NCBI RefSeq assembly: GCF_032362555.1 | Contig: NC_083517.1 | Coordinates: 640,001 to 704,000 of the forward strand | DNA length: 64,000 nucleotides | Direction: 5' to 3' | Source: Amyelois transitella | Lineage: Eukaryota > Arthropoda > Insecta > Lepidoptera > Pyralidae | Shown: piece after piece, positions 46,081-57,829 of the stretch | Numbering within the stretch: position 1 is the stretch's first letter | Layout: every line of letters starts with the position of its first letter | Translations under genes and position numbers: made by a program | The notes under the pieces: model-generated | Told to the model about the DNA's origin: nothing | The model's database searches: none | What the model saw: the letters and a program-made list of their open reading frames with translations, nothing else

Positions 46081-46738
46081 ACGAATATTCTCTTTGCATT
46101 TACGTTTCACTGCTTCCAAAAGCAATCTCCATTTTCCTTTATATTTTAGCATATGTTCCATTTATCATCAAAACATATTTCTTTATTTTTCTTATATATT
46201 GAAAAAAACTCAATAAAGGAGATCATAGAACTAATACAAACAAACACACCAGACGATGGAATGAAATTTGAGATATTGGGAACCATCTTCTCCGGTCCAT
46301 TTTGCTTCTTCGTTTTTTAGCAGAGGACATTAAAACATTTATTACATTATAATGCACTAAATCGACGGATAGTTGTCAAATAAAACATATTTGACTTTCC
46401 TTTTTATTTTAATCCATTAGGCAATTTTTATATTAATAACATAACAGCAAGGGGGCGCCATAATACGTACTCGCCCCATTCTAAAACCTTTCCTGGGCCG
46501 GCACCGTGGCCTTTATTACTTCCACCGCCCGCTACGAATATCTCCATTCTCTTCTCGAACTAATGAACTTCGTGAAAAGAAATAACCAAGTTTCTCAGTT
46601 ATAGTTGCATTATTACAAAATAATAAATAGGTTACTTATCCCGTTTGGGTGTAGCTATATTAACAAAGTTCGCCGAGGGAACGTGTTGGGTAGTTCGTTT
46701 TGTTAGACTGAAATGATATTGTGTAGAACTATCCTGAC
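46081..46738. other. unassigned spacer
   Basis: No gene recognised. A GC-richer piece at 46480-46540 (CTGGGCCGGCACCGTGGC) looks repeat-derived but was not placed. Confidence 0.4.
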
Positions 46739-47010
46739 GGTGTCTGTGGCGGGGCGGTAGTACGCTTGTCTGTGACACCGGAGGTCCCGGGTTCGAATTC
46801 CGGTCAGGGCATGATGAGAAAAGAACTTTTCTGATTGGCTTGGGCCTTGGATGTTTATCTATATAAGTATTTATTGTAAAATATTGTATCGTTGGGTTAG
46901 TTATCTTGTAACACAGTCTGAGAGTCTCGAAAGTAGATAAGTCTCGAACTTACTTCGAGGCTAACTCAATCTGTGTAATTTGTCCCTTATTTATTTATTT
47001 ATTTATTTAT
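46739..47010 (+). mobile_element. tRNA-derived SINE, full length
   Basis: Head TGTCTGTGGCGGGGCGGT (A box region) and GGTTCGAATTCCGG (B box), body as elsewhere, then GTGTAATTTGTCCC and a clean (TTTA)n tail at 46984-47010. Confidence 0.85.
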
Positions 47011-47299
47011 CATAATCCTTCTATTACTTTGTACTGGTTGCGTCTTTCTGGAGAGGATATTAATAAAAAAAAATATGTGATACAAATTATAGGTCGTTAG
47101 TGCAAACTTGCAATTTAAATATAGGTAATGTCTACCCCCGTGGCATGGCACGCGCGATGCCGTTTTTATCGCGCGAGAAACTATCGCTGTCCCGCTTTTT
47201 ATTATGACGTGAAACGGGATAAAAACGGGGAACATTTTTTTAACAACCTATACAAAGCTCCACAAATTAAGAATTTATTTAATGACCAAATCACAATAC

Positions 47300-50200
47300 T
47301 TATTTATTTGCCAACTCCATCATAGCGTTGTACAGCATTTTGACAGCCGATATCATCATCACCATCAAATATATCACGGGCATTGCTGCCAACATTACAA
47401 CAACTAGAACGTCCAGTTGGTAGTATGTAGTCCAGGGCATGTTGGCTGCTGGAGCTCGGAGATGCTTTGCCCCTCCATGTCTGAGGGTGTACTCCGTCCA
47501 CCAGACCGCGCGCTGGAGAGGAGTTTGAGGCTGGTCGGATAGGATAGACCGGAATCTCATGATGTTTTGTTTGTAGCTGGAATAGTGGTACAATAAAATG
47601 TAAAAAAAGAAAGAAGTCTAAAAGATACGACTTTTCGCTCGCAAGATGGCGGGGAAAAAATACAGTACCTATTACAAAAATAGTACCTAATACAAAACAA
47701 TATTGATTCAGACTTCCGTAAACAGCCTAATTTGAGCAACATACATCCATATAGGATCCATATAGGATGTATGTTGCTCAAATTAGGCTGTCACGTCTAT
47801 ATATCTTGCGAGGTAGACAGAGCCAACAGTCTTGAAAATACTGAAAGGCCACGTTCAGCTGTGTCAGCTGTGTTCAGCGACAGCCATGGGAAAGAGATGG
47901 AGTGGTCCTATTCTTTTTTTCTATTTGAGCAACATATGAACTGATTAACGAAAAATTCTCTTGACCTTTCATCATGAGCTTATTCCCCAATCCCCATTTC
48001 ATTATCAGGTGGCATCTATAAAGCTATGTGTTCACTAGATACAAGAGTGCTACTCCATAAACTAATAATAACAACAACTTACGTATCATCTTTGGTGAGA
48101 GAATCAATTGCATCTTTAAACTTCTCTTCACTAACTTCATCCAAGTCTACCTTTATGCCGATTCTATGCCGTTCATACATGGCCACATTATACCATTGGT
48201 CAGCCAACATAGGTATACCAAGGAGTGGTACACCAGCCGAAATAGCTTCGTCAGTAGACTGCAGACCCCCTTGAGTCACGAACAATTTGATTTTGGGATG
48301 TCCTGTAAAATGAAAACAAAGAATAAAGCAGTGTGATTGATAGCATTTCTTATAAATAAATAAATATATACGGGACAAATTACACAGATTGAGTTAGCCC
48401 CGAAGTGAGTGCGAAACTTGTGTTACGAGGTACTAACTCAACGATACTATATTTTATAATAAATACTTAATAGAGATAAACATCCAAGATGGGTCTTGGA
48501 TGTTTATCTACATTAAGTTTTTATTTTGCCTGGGGGAAAATCCGAAAAAGTGCTTTTCCCATCATGCCCTGGCCGGGATTCGAGAGACTAACTCTTTCCA
48601 CTTGCCACGATCTCTGCATACTTCCTTCGCTTCTTTCCTTCCTTTTCTGTATGTAGGTATTAATTCGTAAATCTCGAAAAGTTGTTGACGGATTTTGCTC
48701 CTGTTTGAAATGTTGGACAGAGACTTTTCTGAGGAAGCTCGATATCTATAAAAGCTTCCTGTGCGAAGCCGGAGCGGGTCGCTAGTGATAAATAAATTTG
48801 AGCTGAAACTCGATGCCCTACTTTCTATATATAACCAGATGCCCTGGATTTTGACTGACATAGTTGTTTGATTTCGATCAAATTGATTCTCCTCTCGTTC
48901 ATCATATACCATACATATGGTCACGTCTATATCCCTTGCGGGGTAGACAGAGCCAACAGTCTTGAAAAGACTGAATGGCCACGTTCAGCTATTTGGCTTA
49001 ATGATAGAATTGAGATTCAAATAGTGACAGGTTGCTAACCCATCGCCTAAAAAAGAATCCCATGTTTGTAAGACTATCCCTTAATCGCCTTTTACGACAT
49101 CCATGGGAAAGAGATGGAGTGGTCCTATTATTTTTTATATTGGTGCCGGGAACCACACGGCACCCGTCATATTCCTTTTATTGCAATTACAGTATACAAG
49201 GATCTGCTGAAGACATTACAAATAATCTACCTACTTACTGTAAGGAGTTATGTGCGAAATATTACGGCTTCTTGACCTAGGCCTTTGTCGTACCGCCATC
49301 TTAAATTATCTGTTTGGTCAGCTGGTAGACTGGTAGAGAATGCCAAACTGCATTAAGTACGCCTTTAGTATATTTTTTATGCAATAAACACACATACATA
49401 CATGTAATCACGCCTATATCCCTTGCGGGGTGAACGGAGCCAACAGTCTTAAAAGGACTGATAGGCCACGTTCAGCCGTTTGGCTTAATGATAGAATTGA
49501 GATTCAAATAGTGACAGGTTGCTAGCCTATGCAATAAAGTAAATAAAAATTTCCTTAAAACATATTTTACTTACCTACTCTATTGTCACTATTAGAATCT
49601 CAATTCTATCATTAAGCCAAATAGTTGAACGTGGCCATCTTCTTTTCAAGGCAGTCATCATCAGTCTTTTCAAGACTGTTGGCTCTGTCTACCCCGCAAG
49701 GGATATAGACGTGACCATATGTATGTATGTATATTTTACTTACTCAGAAGATCAGATTGTGGCACCCACTTCATAATTTTGACGTTCTTTGGACGTCCGG
49801 GTAATTCTTCCTTGTCCCACTTCCAAATAACGTCGTAGGGTAAGCGAGACAAAACATTTGTGATGACTTGTATTTTCTCTGGAGGCAGCGAGGATGGGCT
49901 CACGTTGGTTCCAAAGCTGATGTAGATGACGCCATGAGTGGATGAATCTAGATACGCTTTGAAATCCTGAAATGGAGTATGGAGAAAAGGGTGGTAAGGG
50001 CGGTCGTGCCCCTTTTTTGCTCGTTGACATGTATCTAGCTGTTAACATACATATTGTGTGTTGAAGTAATCTTATTTAAAAAATTCTCGTGTCACAATGT
50101 TCGTTCCTTTACTCCTCCGAAACGGCTTGACCGATTCTCATGAAATTTTGTGAGCATATTGAGTAGGAGTCTAAGAATCGGCCAGCATCAAATTCTTATT

Positions 50201-52329
50201 CAAACTTTTATTTGCATAAACTTTTTTTCATACCCCTTAGTGATAAGGGTTGTCCACCCTTAACATTTTTTTTGACTAGAAATAACTTAAAAATTATTTA
50301 TATGGCATATATAAACAACGTTTGCCGGGACAGCTGGTGATGAATAGATTTAGATCACATTTACTTAAATAAATTTACTTAAATAATAATATAATAAAAA
50401 ATGGACCGTTAATTAATATAGTGAGTTTAAAAGCATCACATTCGATTAATATCGCGCCAAGATTTTGTTGAAATTCCGGGAAAAGATATTTACGAATCTA
50501 TTGTGTATAAAATCAAACGTTCATGTCTCAAATTGTAGTTTATATTTTATTTTTACAGTTTCGTAATCACGTCTATATCCCTTATGGGGTAGACGGAGCA
50601 AACTATCTTGAAAAGACTGAAAGATTATATACTAATCCTACTATCGAATCTCGAATTTAGTACTATGAACAGACTAAATTATTTTATTGCTAGATTTCTA
50701 TGTATTATACCACGACCATGATGAATGTCATTGGTGTTAAGTTTCTGAGTATAGCACATAAATTATGCAAAACTGTATGAAGAAAAAAATAACGCTTTCC
50801 ACAATTGTATTTAAGTAGGTAAACAATTTGACACTAACCTTTAGCACAAATAAAAACCTAATTAGAATATTAAAAAGTTTAAAAGGTTAGATAGTAACTA
50901 TTTTAAAATTTTAATCTACCAAAATTTTAATCTACCAAAATTTTAATCATTTCTTAAATCAAACATAAAAATAATAGGACCAGGGTAAAATACTCGTACC
51001 TAACTTTTTTTGATATATTATATGGTAACATCAAAGTTAACACCAAGCAGTCTTTGTCTAAAAAAAGAGGACTAAAATATAAAACCTACAATGTACATCT
51101 AAAGATTCTATAAATTTTCGGGAGTATAGGCTAAGCATTATTTAAACGACAAAATGGCGGTTATTTCGTATATTTTGTATAGTAAGAAAATAACGTCTAT
51201 GAAGGTATTAATGTCTATGAAGGTATTGACGGCCTCTGTGGCGCAGCGGTAGTACGCTTGTCTGTGACACCGGAGGTCCCGGGTTCGAATCCCGGGCATG
51301 ATGAATTGATGAGAAAAGAATTTTTTCTGGTTGGCCTAGGTCTTGGATGTTTTTATATAAGTATTTATTATAAAATATAGTATCGTTGAGTAAGTATCTC
51401 GTAACACAAGTCTCGAACTTACTCCGAGGCTTACTCAATCTGTGTAATTTGTTTCGTATATCTATATATTTTTGATTAATACTTAGGTACATATAAGTAC
51501 ATACCTGCGGTAGTTCTTTCAGTGTGTTTATGTGAATTCCTCCTACATACTTAACGTTGGGAGGCACGGGGCGGTTCGAATCCCACATTGGAAATGTATT
51601 CAGAAATAACATATCTATATTATTATACAGTTCCTTCAGACGAGGAACGTTAGGACCAAAAACTCTTTTATTAACGTCATCTAAAACAGTTTCATATTTG
51701 TCCATATCTAAATAGAGGTAGCCTAGTAACGCTTCTATTCTTTCAACGATGCTCAAATTGTCAAGTTTCTGACTACCAAATGTTGGATAAAGTATAGGAT
51801 GGTCAGGTGCACCAACATTATGTAAATCAAAATAAAGTGGGAGGAATGAACTGATTTGTATCACTGGCACTTTGAAAATATGCGAAAACCCTAATGTTGG
51901 TAGAACAAACGCTTCGACTAGTAACAAATCAAACCGCCCCGTTTCATTCTTTATAATCTTCTGAACTTCATCTGAAGCCATCTGTGTTTCAAAAACTTGT
52001 ACTATTGTATCAAAAATAACGTCAAGTTGTTTCACCAAGCCGCCTTTATCGCCGAATGCAACAGCTTCATTCGTAACTTTCTCAGTCCATAGTTTATAAG
52101 ATACATCGTGAACATCTATTTCTGTTAGATTATCAGGTTTGTCGCTATTAAGGAAAGCAGGATCTGGCGTGATGACGACTACATCATGTCCTCTTCTAAC
52201 TAATTCTTGAGTCAAAGGTCTAAATGTCACTTGGTGACTTATAGATGGCGTTGGAAACACAGCCAATATTCTGGCGCTCTCATTTTGTAATATACAATAT
52301 GAAAATATTAACAAAAATAATTTTAACAT
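47300..52329 (-). CDS. UDP-glycosyltransferase (UGT)
   Basis: Membrane enzyme of the endoplasmic reticulum that joins a sugar from a UDP-sugar (in insects usually UDP-glucose) to small lipophilic molecules such as plant toxins. Exons 52329-51505, 49966-49744, 48302-48083 and 47576-47300; 514 residues, phases consistent. The start is the first ATG (MLKLFLLIF), giving a signal peptide of about 19 residues; a TTG six codons upstream is only an open frame. The N-terminal acceptor half is in exon 1 (AVFPTPSISHQVTFRPL). The donor-binding signature is FVTQGGLQSTDEAISAGVPL then GIPMLADQW, about residues 355-384. The C-terminal helix (LDVLVVVMLAAMPVIYLMV) and a short tail are in exon 4. Resembles lepidopteran UGT33-type enzymes; subfamily uncertain. 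Confidence 0.95.
47723..47790. repeat. perfect 26-bp inverted repeat at a SINE junction
   Basis: CAGCCTAATTTGAGCAACAT plus ACATCC (47723-47748) is perfectly complementary to 47765-47790; loop 16 nt. It directly abuts the 3' end of the SINE at 47791. UGT intron 3. Confidence 0.9.
47791..47922 (-). mobile_element. 5'-truncated ATGT-tailed SINE with 14-bp TSD
   Basis: Minus-oriented SINE without its head. ATTTGAGCAACATA occurs at 47730-47743 and again at 47923-47936, a target duplication enclosing both the SINE and the inverted repeat. UGT intron 3. Confidence 0.8.
48360..48582 (-). mobile_element. tRNA-derived SINE, fused to other scraps
   Basis: Minus-oriented body and B box (GATTCG side); the tRNA head is cut off at 48582. 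A LINE 3' scrap (GAGACTAACTCTTTCCACTT) follows, then a Helitron-like piece at 48650-48785 (GTGCGAAGCCGGAGCGGGTC, GCTAGTG). UGT intron 2. Confidence 0.7.
48911..49165 (-). mobile_element. ATGT-tailed SINE, full length
   Basis: Minus-oriented, close to the family pattern: CATATGGTCACGTCTATATC at the left, GGTGCCGGGAACCACACGGC at the right. UGT intron 2. Confidence 0.88.
49395..49733. mobile_element. two inverted ATGT-SINE halves
   Basis: 49395-49530 is minus-oriented and 49585-49733 plus-oriented (with a small internal repeat of the CTTTTCAAG stem). They can pair. The right one ends 10 bases from UGT exon 2. Confidence 0.75.
50070..50337 (+). mobile_element. Helitron-like element, second family
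   Basis: TC start after an A, end CTGG before T (fits CTRR). Shares ACTCCTCCGAAACGGCTTGA and AGTGATAAGGGTTGTCCACC with 4673-4898. UGT intron 1. Confidence 0.75.
50338..51227. other. UGT intron 1, middle part
   Basis: AT-rich. A minus-oriented SINE tail scrap is at 50565-50625. A short tandem array of a 16-bp unit (AAAATTTTAATCTACC, about 2.6 copies) is at 50905-50947. Nothing else recognised. Confidence 0.5.
51228..51480 (+). mobile_element. tRNA-derived SINE, full length
   Basis: GGCCTCTGTGGCGCAGCGGT at the head, GGTTCGAATCCCGG B box, body, then GTGTAATTTG. Ends 25 bases from the UGT exon 1 donor and is read through by the longer open frame there. Confidence 0.85.
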
Positions 52330-52553
52330 TGCGCACGTCGAACACAATAGTCTTTTGGGTTTTAACTGATGTTATATATTATTTATGCGCATATATTGTT
52401 AAGAAAAGGTGGATGGAATGTTTTTAGGAACTATAAATAAAACGACCAAGTTTAATCAGATGCATGAGAGTTACATATGTACAGTGAGACGATCCTATAG
52501 AGTGTAAACAGAAAATCACAATAATAAATTAATAAACACAGACAAACATAAAT
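52330..52553. other. UGT 5' flank
   Basis: Likely UGT promoter side; AT-rich, no motif assigned with confidence. Confidence 0.4.
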
Positions 52554-52945
52554 CATGCCTCTTTTCCGGGGAGGTAGGCAGAAACTACATCTTTCCACTT
52601 GCTACGATCCCTGCATACTTCATTAGCTTCATCCACATTCATAACACTCTTTATGCAAGCTCGTTGGTTTCAGGTATTCTTGATCTGACCTTTTGCCAAA
52701 ACGTCTCCGAATTGACGTACGATTTTGTACGTTCGTCTAGGCCTTCCCACTCCACCTGTCCCATTCTTGCTCCCTTTGTATATTTGCTTAGTCAATATAC
52801 TTTCATTCATCCTCTCGAAACAACCGAACAATCTAAACATTCCCTTTCCAATTCCTGCACTAAATCTTCTTTGACATCACAACAAATTCTCTTATCACAC
52901 TGTTCCTTATCCTGTAACTCAATTTTACACCGATTATCTTAACTG
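52554..52945 (-). mobile_element. RTE-like LINE, 3' part
   Basis: Minus-oriented last 390 or so bases of the LINE: tail (CATGCCTCTTTTCCGGGG), the GTTCGTCTAGGCCTTCCCAC region, and the region matching 57480-57560. Diverged. Confidence 0.75.
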
Positions 52946-54228
52946 CTCTCTTAAATTTGGCATACTTACAAATAGTTATAATGACGAAGGGAGGCATGTC
53001 TTAATTCCCGTGGGAGCCGTGCCCCGGGCAAAACCGGCCTTATCATTAAAGATCCACGCAACCTTAAATGGGATGGTTTTTTTAGTGTGCCAGGTGGTGG
53101 CCAGGAGATTAGAGTGCCTAATAGTATTTTGATGGCCTCATAATAATCCTAGATCTTGTAATTTGCGTATCGACCGCAGGAGGTTTATTTAAATTTATTT
53201 TTTTTCATGCCCACACCCAGGCAGACATCTTGTTTGAAGACACATATCTAAACTTTTGTACCTTAGCTTAAGTATAAAATAGTATTTATTTTATAATTTT
53301 TGTACATTATAGGGCATTGTTTTCTATTTTTTCCTCATTATCAACAGTCAACAGGTAACAATATCTTAGCTTATATCTTAAAATGTATATGCTTATATCT
53401 ATGGACGGTCCTAGCTGATATACATACAGTAATTAAAAAAAAAATACTAAAAGAAGAAACCACATTTGTCTTTTCTGAGCAATAAATCTGTTCAATACTT
53501 TTAAAATAGACAAATCTAAAACGTAAAATGAAAAGCAGGTATGTATTGTCAACCCTCACTAAATGAGCGATCAGCTGATGGAAAGTCAGACTCATTTCCT
53601 TTATTTTCCTTTACGTTTTTAGTAGACAGAGCCGAAAGTCACAAAAATCAATCCCAAATTGACATTCAAAATACAGATTCTGAAAACTAATCTTACGTTT
53701 ACGAAGCCACTCAGTATTAATCTGCACATTTTCCTATATCAGCTTACTACATATTTAAAGGTAGGTAGGTAATGTATTTCAAATATTAATTAAATGTACG
53801 GAACCTCACAATAACTACGGTAAGCCAAATCCCACGGCGGCGGACACGAGCCGGGTCACGCAAATAGGTTAATGGTTGCCGAAAAAAAGGTCGTGGGGGA
53901 AACGTAATCAAAGGTGTAGCGTTCTTCGCAAACCTATTCATTCACTTTATACTTTATACATAGGTACATAAAATCACGCCTTTTTACCGGAGGGATAGGC
54001 AGAGACTACATCTTTCCAGTTGCCACGATCTCTGTATACTTCCTTCGCTGCATCCAAATTCATCACTCTTCAAGCAAACTCGGCGGTTTCGGGTATTCTT
54101 GACCTGACCCTTTGCCAGGACGTCCTATTCATTTACTTTCATATTATATATTGGAATACTGTTATATATGTATATTGGACTAAACTTTTTACGTGTATTT
54201 TTAGCATGCCCCTAACAGAATACATACA
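52946..54228. other. spacer with unclassified repeat
   Basis: 52985-53290 (GGGAGCCGTGCCCCGGGC, GTGCCAGGTGGTGGCC, CACCCAGGCAGACATCTTG) looks like the tail of an unidentified retroposon. 53968-54125 is a minus-oriented RTE-like LINE end. No gene. Confidence 0.45.
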
Positions 54229-54560
54229 TGCATACATATAATCACTTCTAATCCCTCGCGGGGTAGACAGAGCCAACAGTCTTGAGCAGTCTGATAGGCT
54301 ACGTTCAGCTATTTGTCATACATAATGATAGAATTGAGTTTCGAATTTTGACAGGTTGCTAGCCCATTGTCTAAAAGACGAATCCCAAATTTATAAGCCT
54401 ACCCCTCAGTCGCGATTTACGATATCCATGGGAAAGAGATGGATTGGTCCTATTCTTTAAGTTTTTCTCAAATTCATCATTAAGCTTTACAACTGAACGC
54501 GGCCTTTCAGTCTTTACAAGACTGTTCTGTCTACTCCACAAGGGATTTAGACGTGATTAT
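54229..54560. mobile_element. ATGT-tailed SINE pair
   Basis: 54229-54475 is minus-oriented with a CATACATACATATAATCACT tail. 54480-54560 is a plus-oriented tail third. Both diverged. Confidence 0.7.
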
Positions 54561-54833
54561 TATAGTAAGTACGTTTCTGTCATTTCCCGTTGCTTTTTCA
54601 CAAAGCTCGAAGCGAAGCGCCGTTTATATTTAGGGCGAAATCATCATCATTACGGTGGAGAACTGGGTTACGGAGCTGGCATTTTTGTATTGCCCTCCCG
54701 CCATTGCGACAGCTTTGCCTCTAGTTATTACTTACCTTCATTCATGTACTGTACAGTTATTAATGTCGTAACGTAACGTCTTTGCGTTGAATTGCTTCAT
54801 CGAGTCCACTTTCTGATTGTTTATATTTGTAAA

Positions 54834-55038
54834 CTAGAGGCCGCCCGCGACTTCGTCCGCATGGAAACCCTATCAATCCCGCGGGAACTCTGGGATAAAA
54901 AGTAGCCTATGTGTTATTCTGGGTCTTCAGCTACCTACATACCAAATTTCATGGTAATCGGTTCAGTAGTTTTTGCGTGAAAGAGTAACAAACATCCATA
55001 CATCCATACAAACTTTCGCCTTTATAATAGTAGTAGGA
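54834..55038 (-). mobile_element. non-autonomous Helitron
   Basis: Minus-oriented: CTAG at 54834-54837, GCGGACGAAGTCGCGGGCGG inside; 5' start TCCTACTACTATTATAAAGG at 55038. Same family as 43688-43857. Confidence 0.75.
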
Positions 55039-55081
55039 TTACGAATGTCGGTTAGGCAAACGTAATGTACTTGTTTGTTAC

Positions 55082-55321
55082 TAGCTGTGTAAGCGACTTC
55101 GTCCGCGAGGAATATTTGTTTTGGGCATCATTAAGGATGAATAATTTATCCCTTTTTTTATCATTTTTTCTTCGCTCCTTAGAGTTGCAGCGTGATGTTA
55201 TATAGCCTTAAGCCTTCCTCGATAATTGGTCTATTCAATACAAAAATAATTTTTCAATTTGAACCAGTAGTTCCTGAGATAAGCGCGTTCAAACAAACAA
55301 ACAAACTCTTCAGCTTTATTA
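55082..55321 (-). mobile_element. Lep1-like Helitron, 5' end cut
   Basis: Minus-oriented: CTAG at 55082-55085 and body as at 1833-2119, stopping at the AAGCTGAAGAG words. Confidence 0.7.
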
Positions 55322-55984
55322 CCGTGGCGCGCGGGAAGATCTTGACAACTAGACCTACATGTTTTTTTTTTATTGGTCCAAACGCTTTCTAAGCCTATTA
55401 TTCACCTTGTCAAAAAAAAACAGCCAGATTGGTAGAATAATTGCGGAGATATTGCATTTGGTAGTATGTGGATAACTCGATAATTAGGGTTTTTTTCTTG
55501 ACAAGACTATATATCAATTTTCGAATTCTCAGAACTTTTGTGAAAATTATTACAAGTTGTTTTATCAACTTACGATCTGAAAACAAATGAGGTTCCTAAT
55601 CTGATATGTGAATTTGTTCCTTTAGAAATTGTACCTCCTTCCCCGATGTAAACTGATAAAACGAATTAATCGGTTATACTCGATTTATATCATACGTACG
55701 TTACTTAATATTTTGATTAATACATTTAAAATTTATTTATTGTTTTACATAGTAAATTGATATATTCAGATAATTAGTTAATCTTACGCAAGTATAATTG
55801 TTTTCTAGTTTGGTAGGTACATAACTTTGATCAATCACACAATATTTTTGTATTTTAATAAATATTGACTTTCGTACTAGCTGTTGTCCAAAGCTTCGCC
55901 TGCGTAAAAAGTAACTCACATCAGGCTCCATCGAATACAATATACAATAAAAAGGTTTTTACATTTGTAAGCATTGTGTCACTA
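55322..55984. other. unassigned spacer
   Basis: AT-rich, no gene. A Helitron 3'-end scrap is at 55877-55915 (CTAGCTGTTGTCC). Confidence 0.4.
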
Positions 55985-57829
55985 GCTTTTATTTTTAAGG
56001 GATATAAAAAAAGGAAAGATTTGGTAAAGAAAGCTGTGTTTAGAAAGAAAGAAGAGTATAAAGAGGAATTTGATAAAAGGCTATCAGAAGACTTTCAGTC
56101 AAATTTGAAAGTATTCTGGAAATCCGTAAGGTCAGCCCGAGGAAAAACTATAACCAGAGAGCTGACTAGGATCCGATGCCAGGATGGAAGCGTTGTGAAA
56201 GGAGAAGAATGTGTGCTAAAGGAAGGACATAATAAGGATTTCTGCTATAGCGAAGAAAAAGAGAATGAGATGAAAGGCCAAATTGAAATTTTCGAAATTG
56301 TGGAAGCACTTAAGAGTATGAAAGCGGGTAAGGCTGCTGGGTATGATAGAGTGTCGGTCGAGATGCTAAAAGCAGGAAAAGGCGTAGTAGCTAGTCAGTT
56401 GTACTGCCTTTTCAATTTGTGTTGGAGAAGCGGCCGAGTACCTACCAAAAGATTGGTGTAAGGCTGTTATCGTACCACTTTACAAAAGAAAAGGGTCACA
56501 ACTGGACTGCAAAAATTATCGTGGTATAAGCCTGCTTAGCGTCGTCGGCAAATTGTATGCTAAGGTATTGATTAATAGAGTCAGGAATGAAACTGATGAT
56601 AAAATATGGGATGCTCAAGCGGGATTTTTGGTCTTTTCTTTGCGGTGCATAGCCGAAAAGTTTTTGGCCAAGAGTCAAAAAGTCTATTGCACATTCGTAG
56701 ATCTGGAAAAGGCCTATGACAGAGTTGTGAGGAATGAATTGTGGTCAGCACTTTCTATGCATGGGGTGAGCAGTCTCTCAATACGAGCACTGAAATCCTT
56801 ATATGAGGATTCGAGTGCTTGTTTTAGGATAAACGGAGCGCACACTGAGTGGTTTAAGATTGAAAAAGGCGTTAGGCGAGGATGTGTTGCGTCACCGTGG
56901 CTGTTCCACCTATTTATGGATAGGTGTTTGACAGATTTGAAAGAGTCTGAAAGTGGATTAAGGATGAATGAGTTACTCGTCAAATGTCTGCTCTATGCCG
57001 ACGATCAGGTTATACTGGCGTCATCAGCAGAAGAGTTAGTGGAGATGGTAAACTGTATGCATGAAGCTTTAAAGGAGAAAGGAATGAAAGTGAACGTACG
57101 TAAAACTTAAACACTGGTTTTTGAAATGGAGAAAGAAATGACAGCATATAATATTTTAATTGGAGGAGAAAAAGTTGAGCAAGTGAAAGAGTTTGTATAT
57201 CTAGGATCAAAGTTGGCAAGTGTGATAGTGATATTGAAAGGAGAGTGAACACGGGGAACATGGTAAATGGAGCTTTGCATGCCTTTATGAGCAGTCAGAA
57301 ACTATCCAAAAAGGCTCGACTGGCTGTGCATGGCGTGTTGGTCCCGACATTAATGTATGGGAGTGAAAGTTGGGTATGGCAAAAGAAGCACGAAAGCAGA
57401 ATAAATGCAGTGGAAATGAGAGCGTTAAGGAGTATGATGGGTGTGAAATTGAGTGACCGGATAAGGAACAGCGTGACAAGGGAATGTTGTGATGTGAAAG
57501 AAGATGTAGTTACAGGAATAGAAAAGGGTATGTTAAGATGGTTCGGTCATGTGGAGAGGATGAATGAAAGCAGGTTGACTAAGCAGATATACTTACAAGG
57601 AGAGTGTGGAGGGAAAGGTCGGAGTGGGAAGACCTAGACAAACGTATCTTGATCAAATTAAGGACGTCCTGGTAAAGGGTCAGGTCAAAAGTATCCGAAA
57701 CCGCCGAGCTTGCATGAAGAGAGTTATGAATGTGGATGAAGCGATGGAAGTATGCGGAGATCGTGGCAATTGGAAAGAGGTAGTCTATGCCTACCCCTCC
57801 GGGAAAGAGGCGTGATTTTATGTATGTAC
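55985..57829 (+). mobile_element. RTE-like LINE with reverse transcriptase, dead
   Basis: Longest copy of the LINE, 5'-truncated: the endonuclease domain is missing. Reverse transcriptase words in order: KEEFDKRLSEDFQSNLKVFW, KAGKAAGYDRVSVEMLKAG, VPLYKRKGSQLDCKNYRGIS, CTFVDLEKAYDRVV, GVRRGC.ASPWLFHLFMD, LLYADDQVIL (catalytic YADD), FVYLGSKLAS. The C-terminal part has MYGSESWVWQKKHES and MLRWFGHVERMNESRLTKQI. The reading frame changes near 56460, meets a TAA at 57108-57110, shifts near 57215 and again near 57610, so no protein is made from it. 3' end CTACCCCTCCGGGAAAGAGG then CGTGATTTTATGTATGTA. Source family of the many 3' scraps in the window. Confidence 0.9.

Noticed and set aside
51228-51300. 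A true tRNA gene (A and B boxes present)
   Set aside because: The same head with the same body and ATTT tail occurs in several copies, and the anticodon arm is poor; it is a tRNA-derived SINE.
52330-52347. Earlier start of the UGT at 52347
   Set aside because: That codon is TTG; the ATG at 52329 begins a proper signal peptide.
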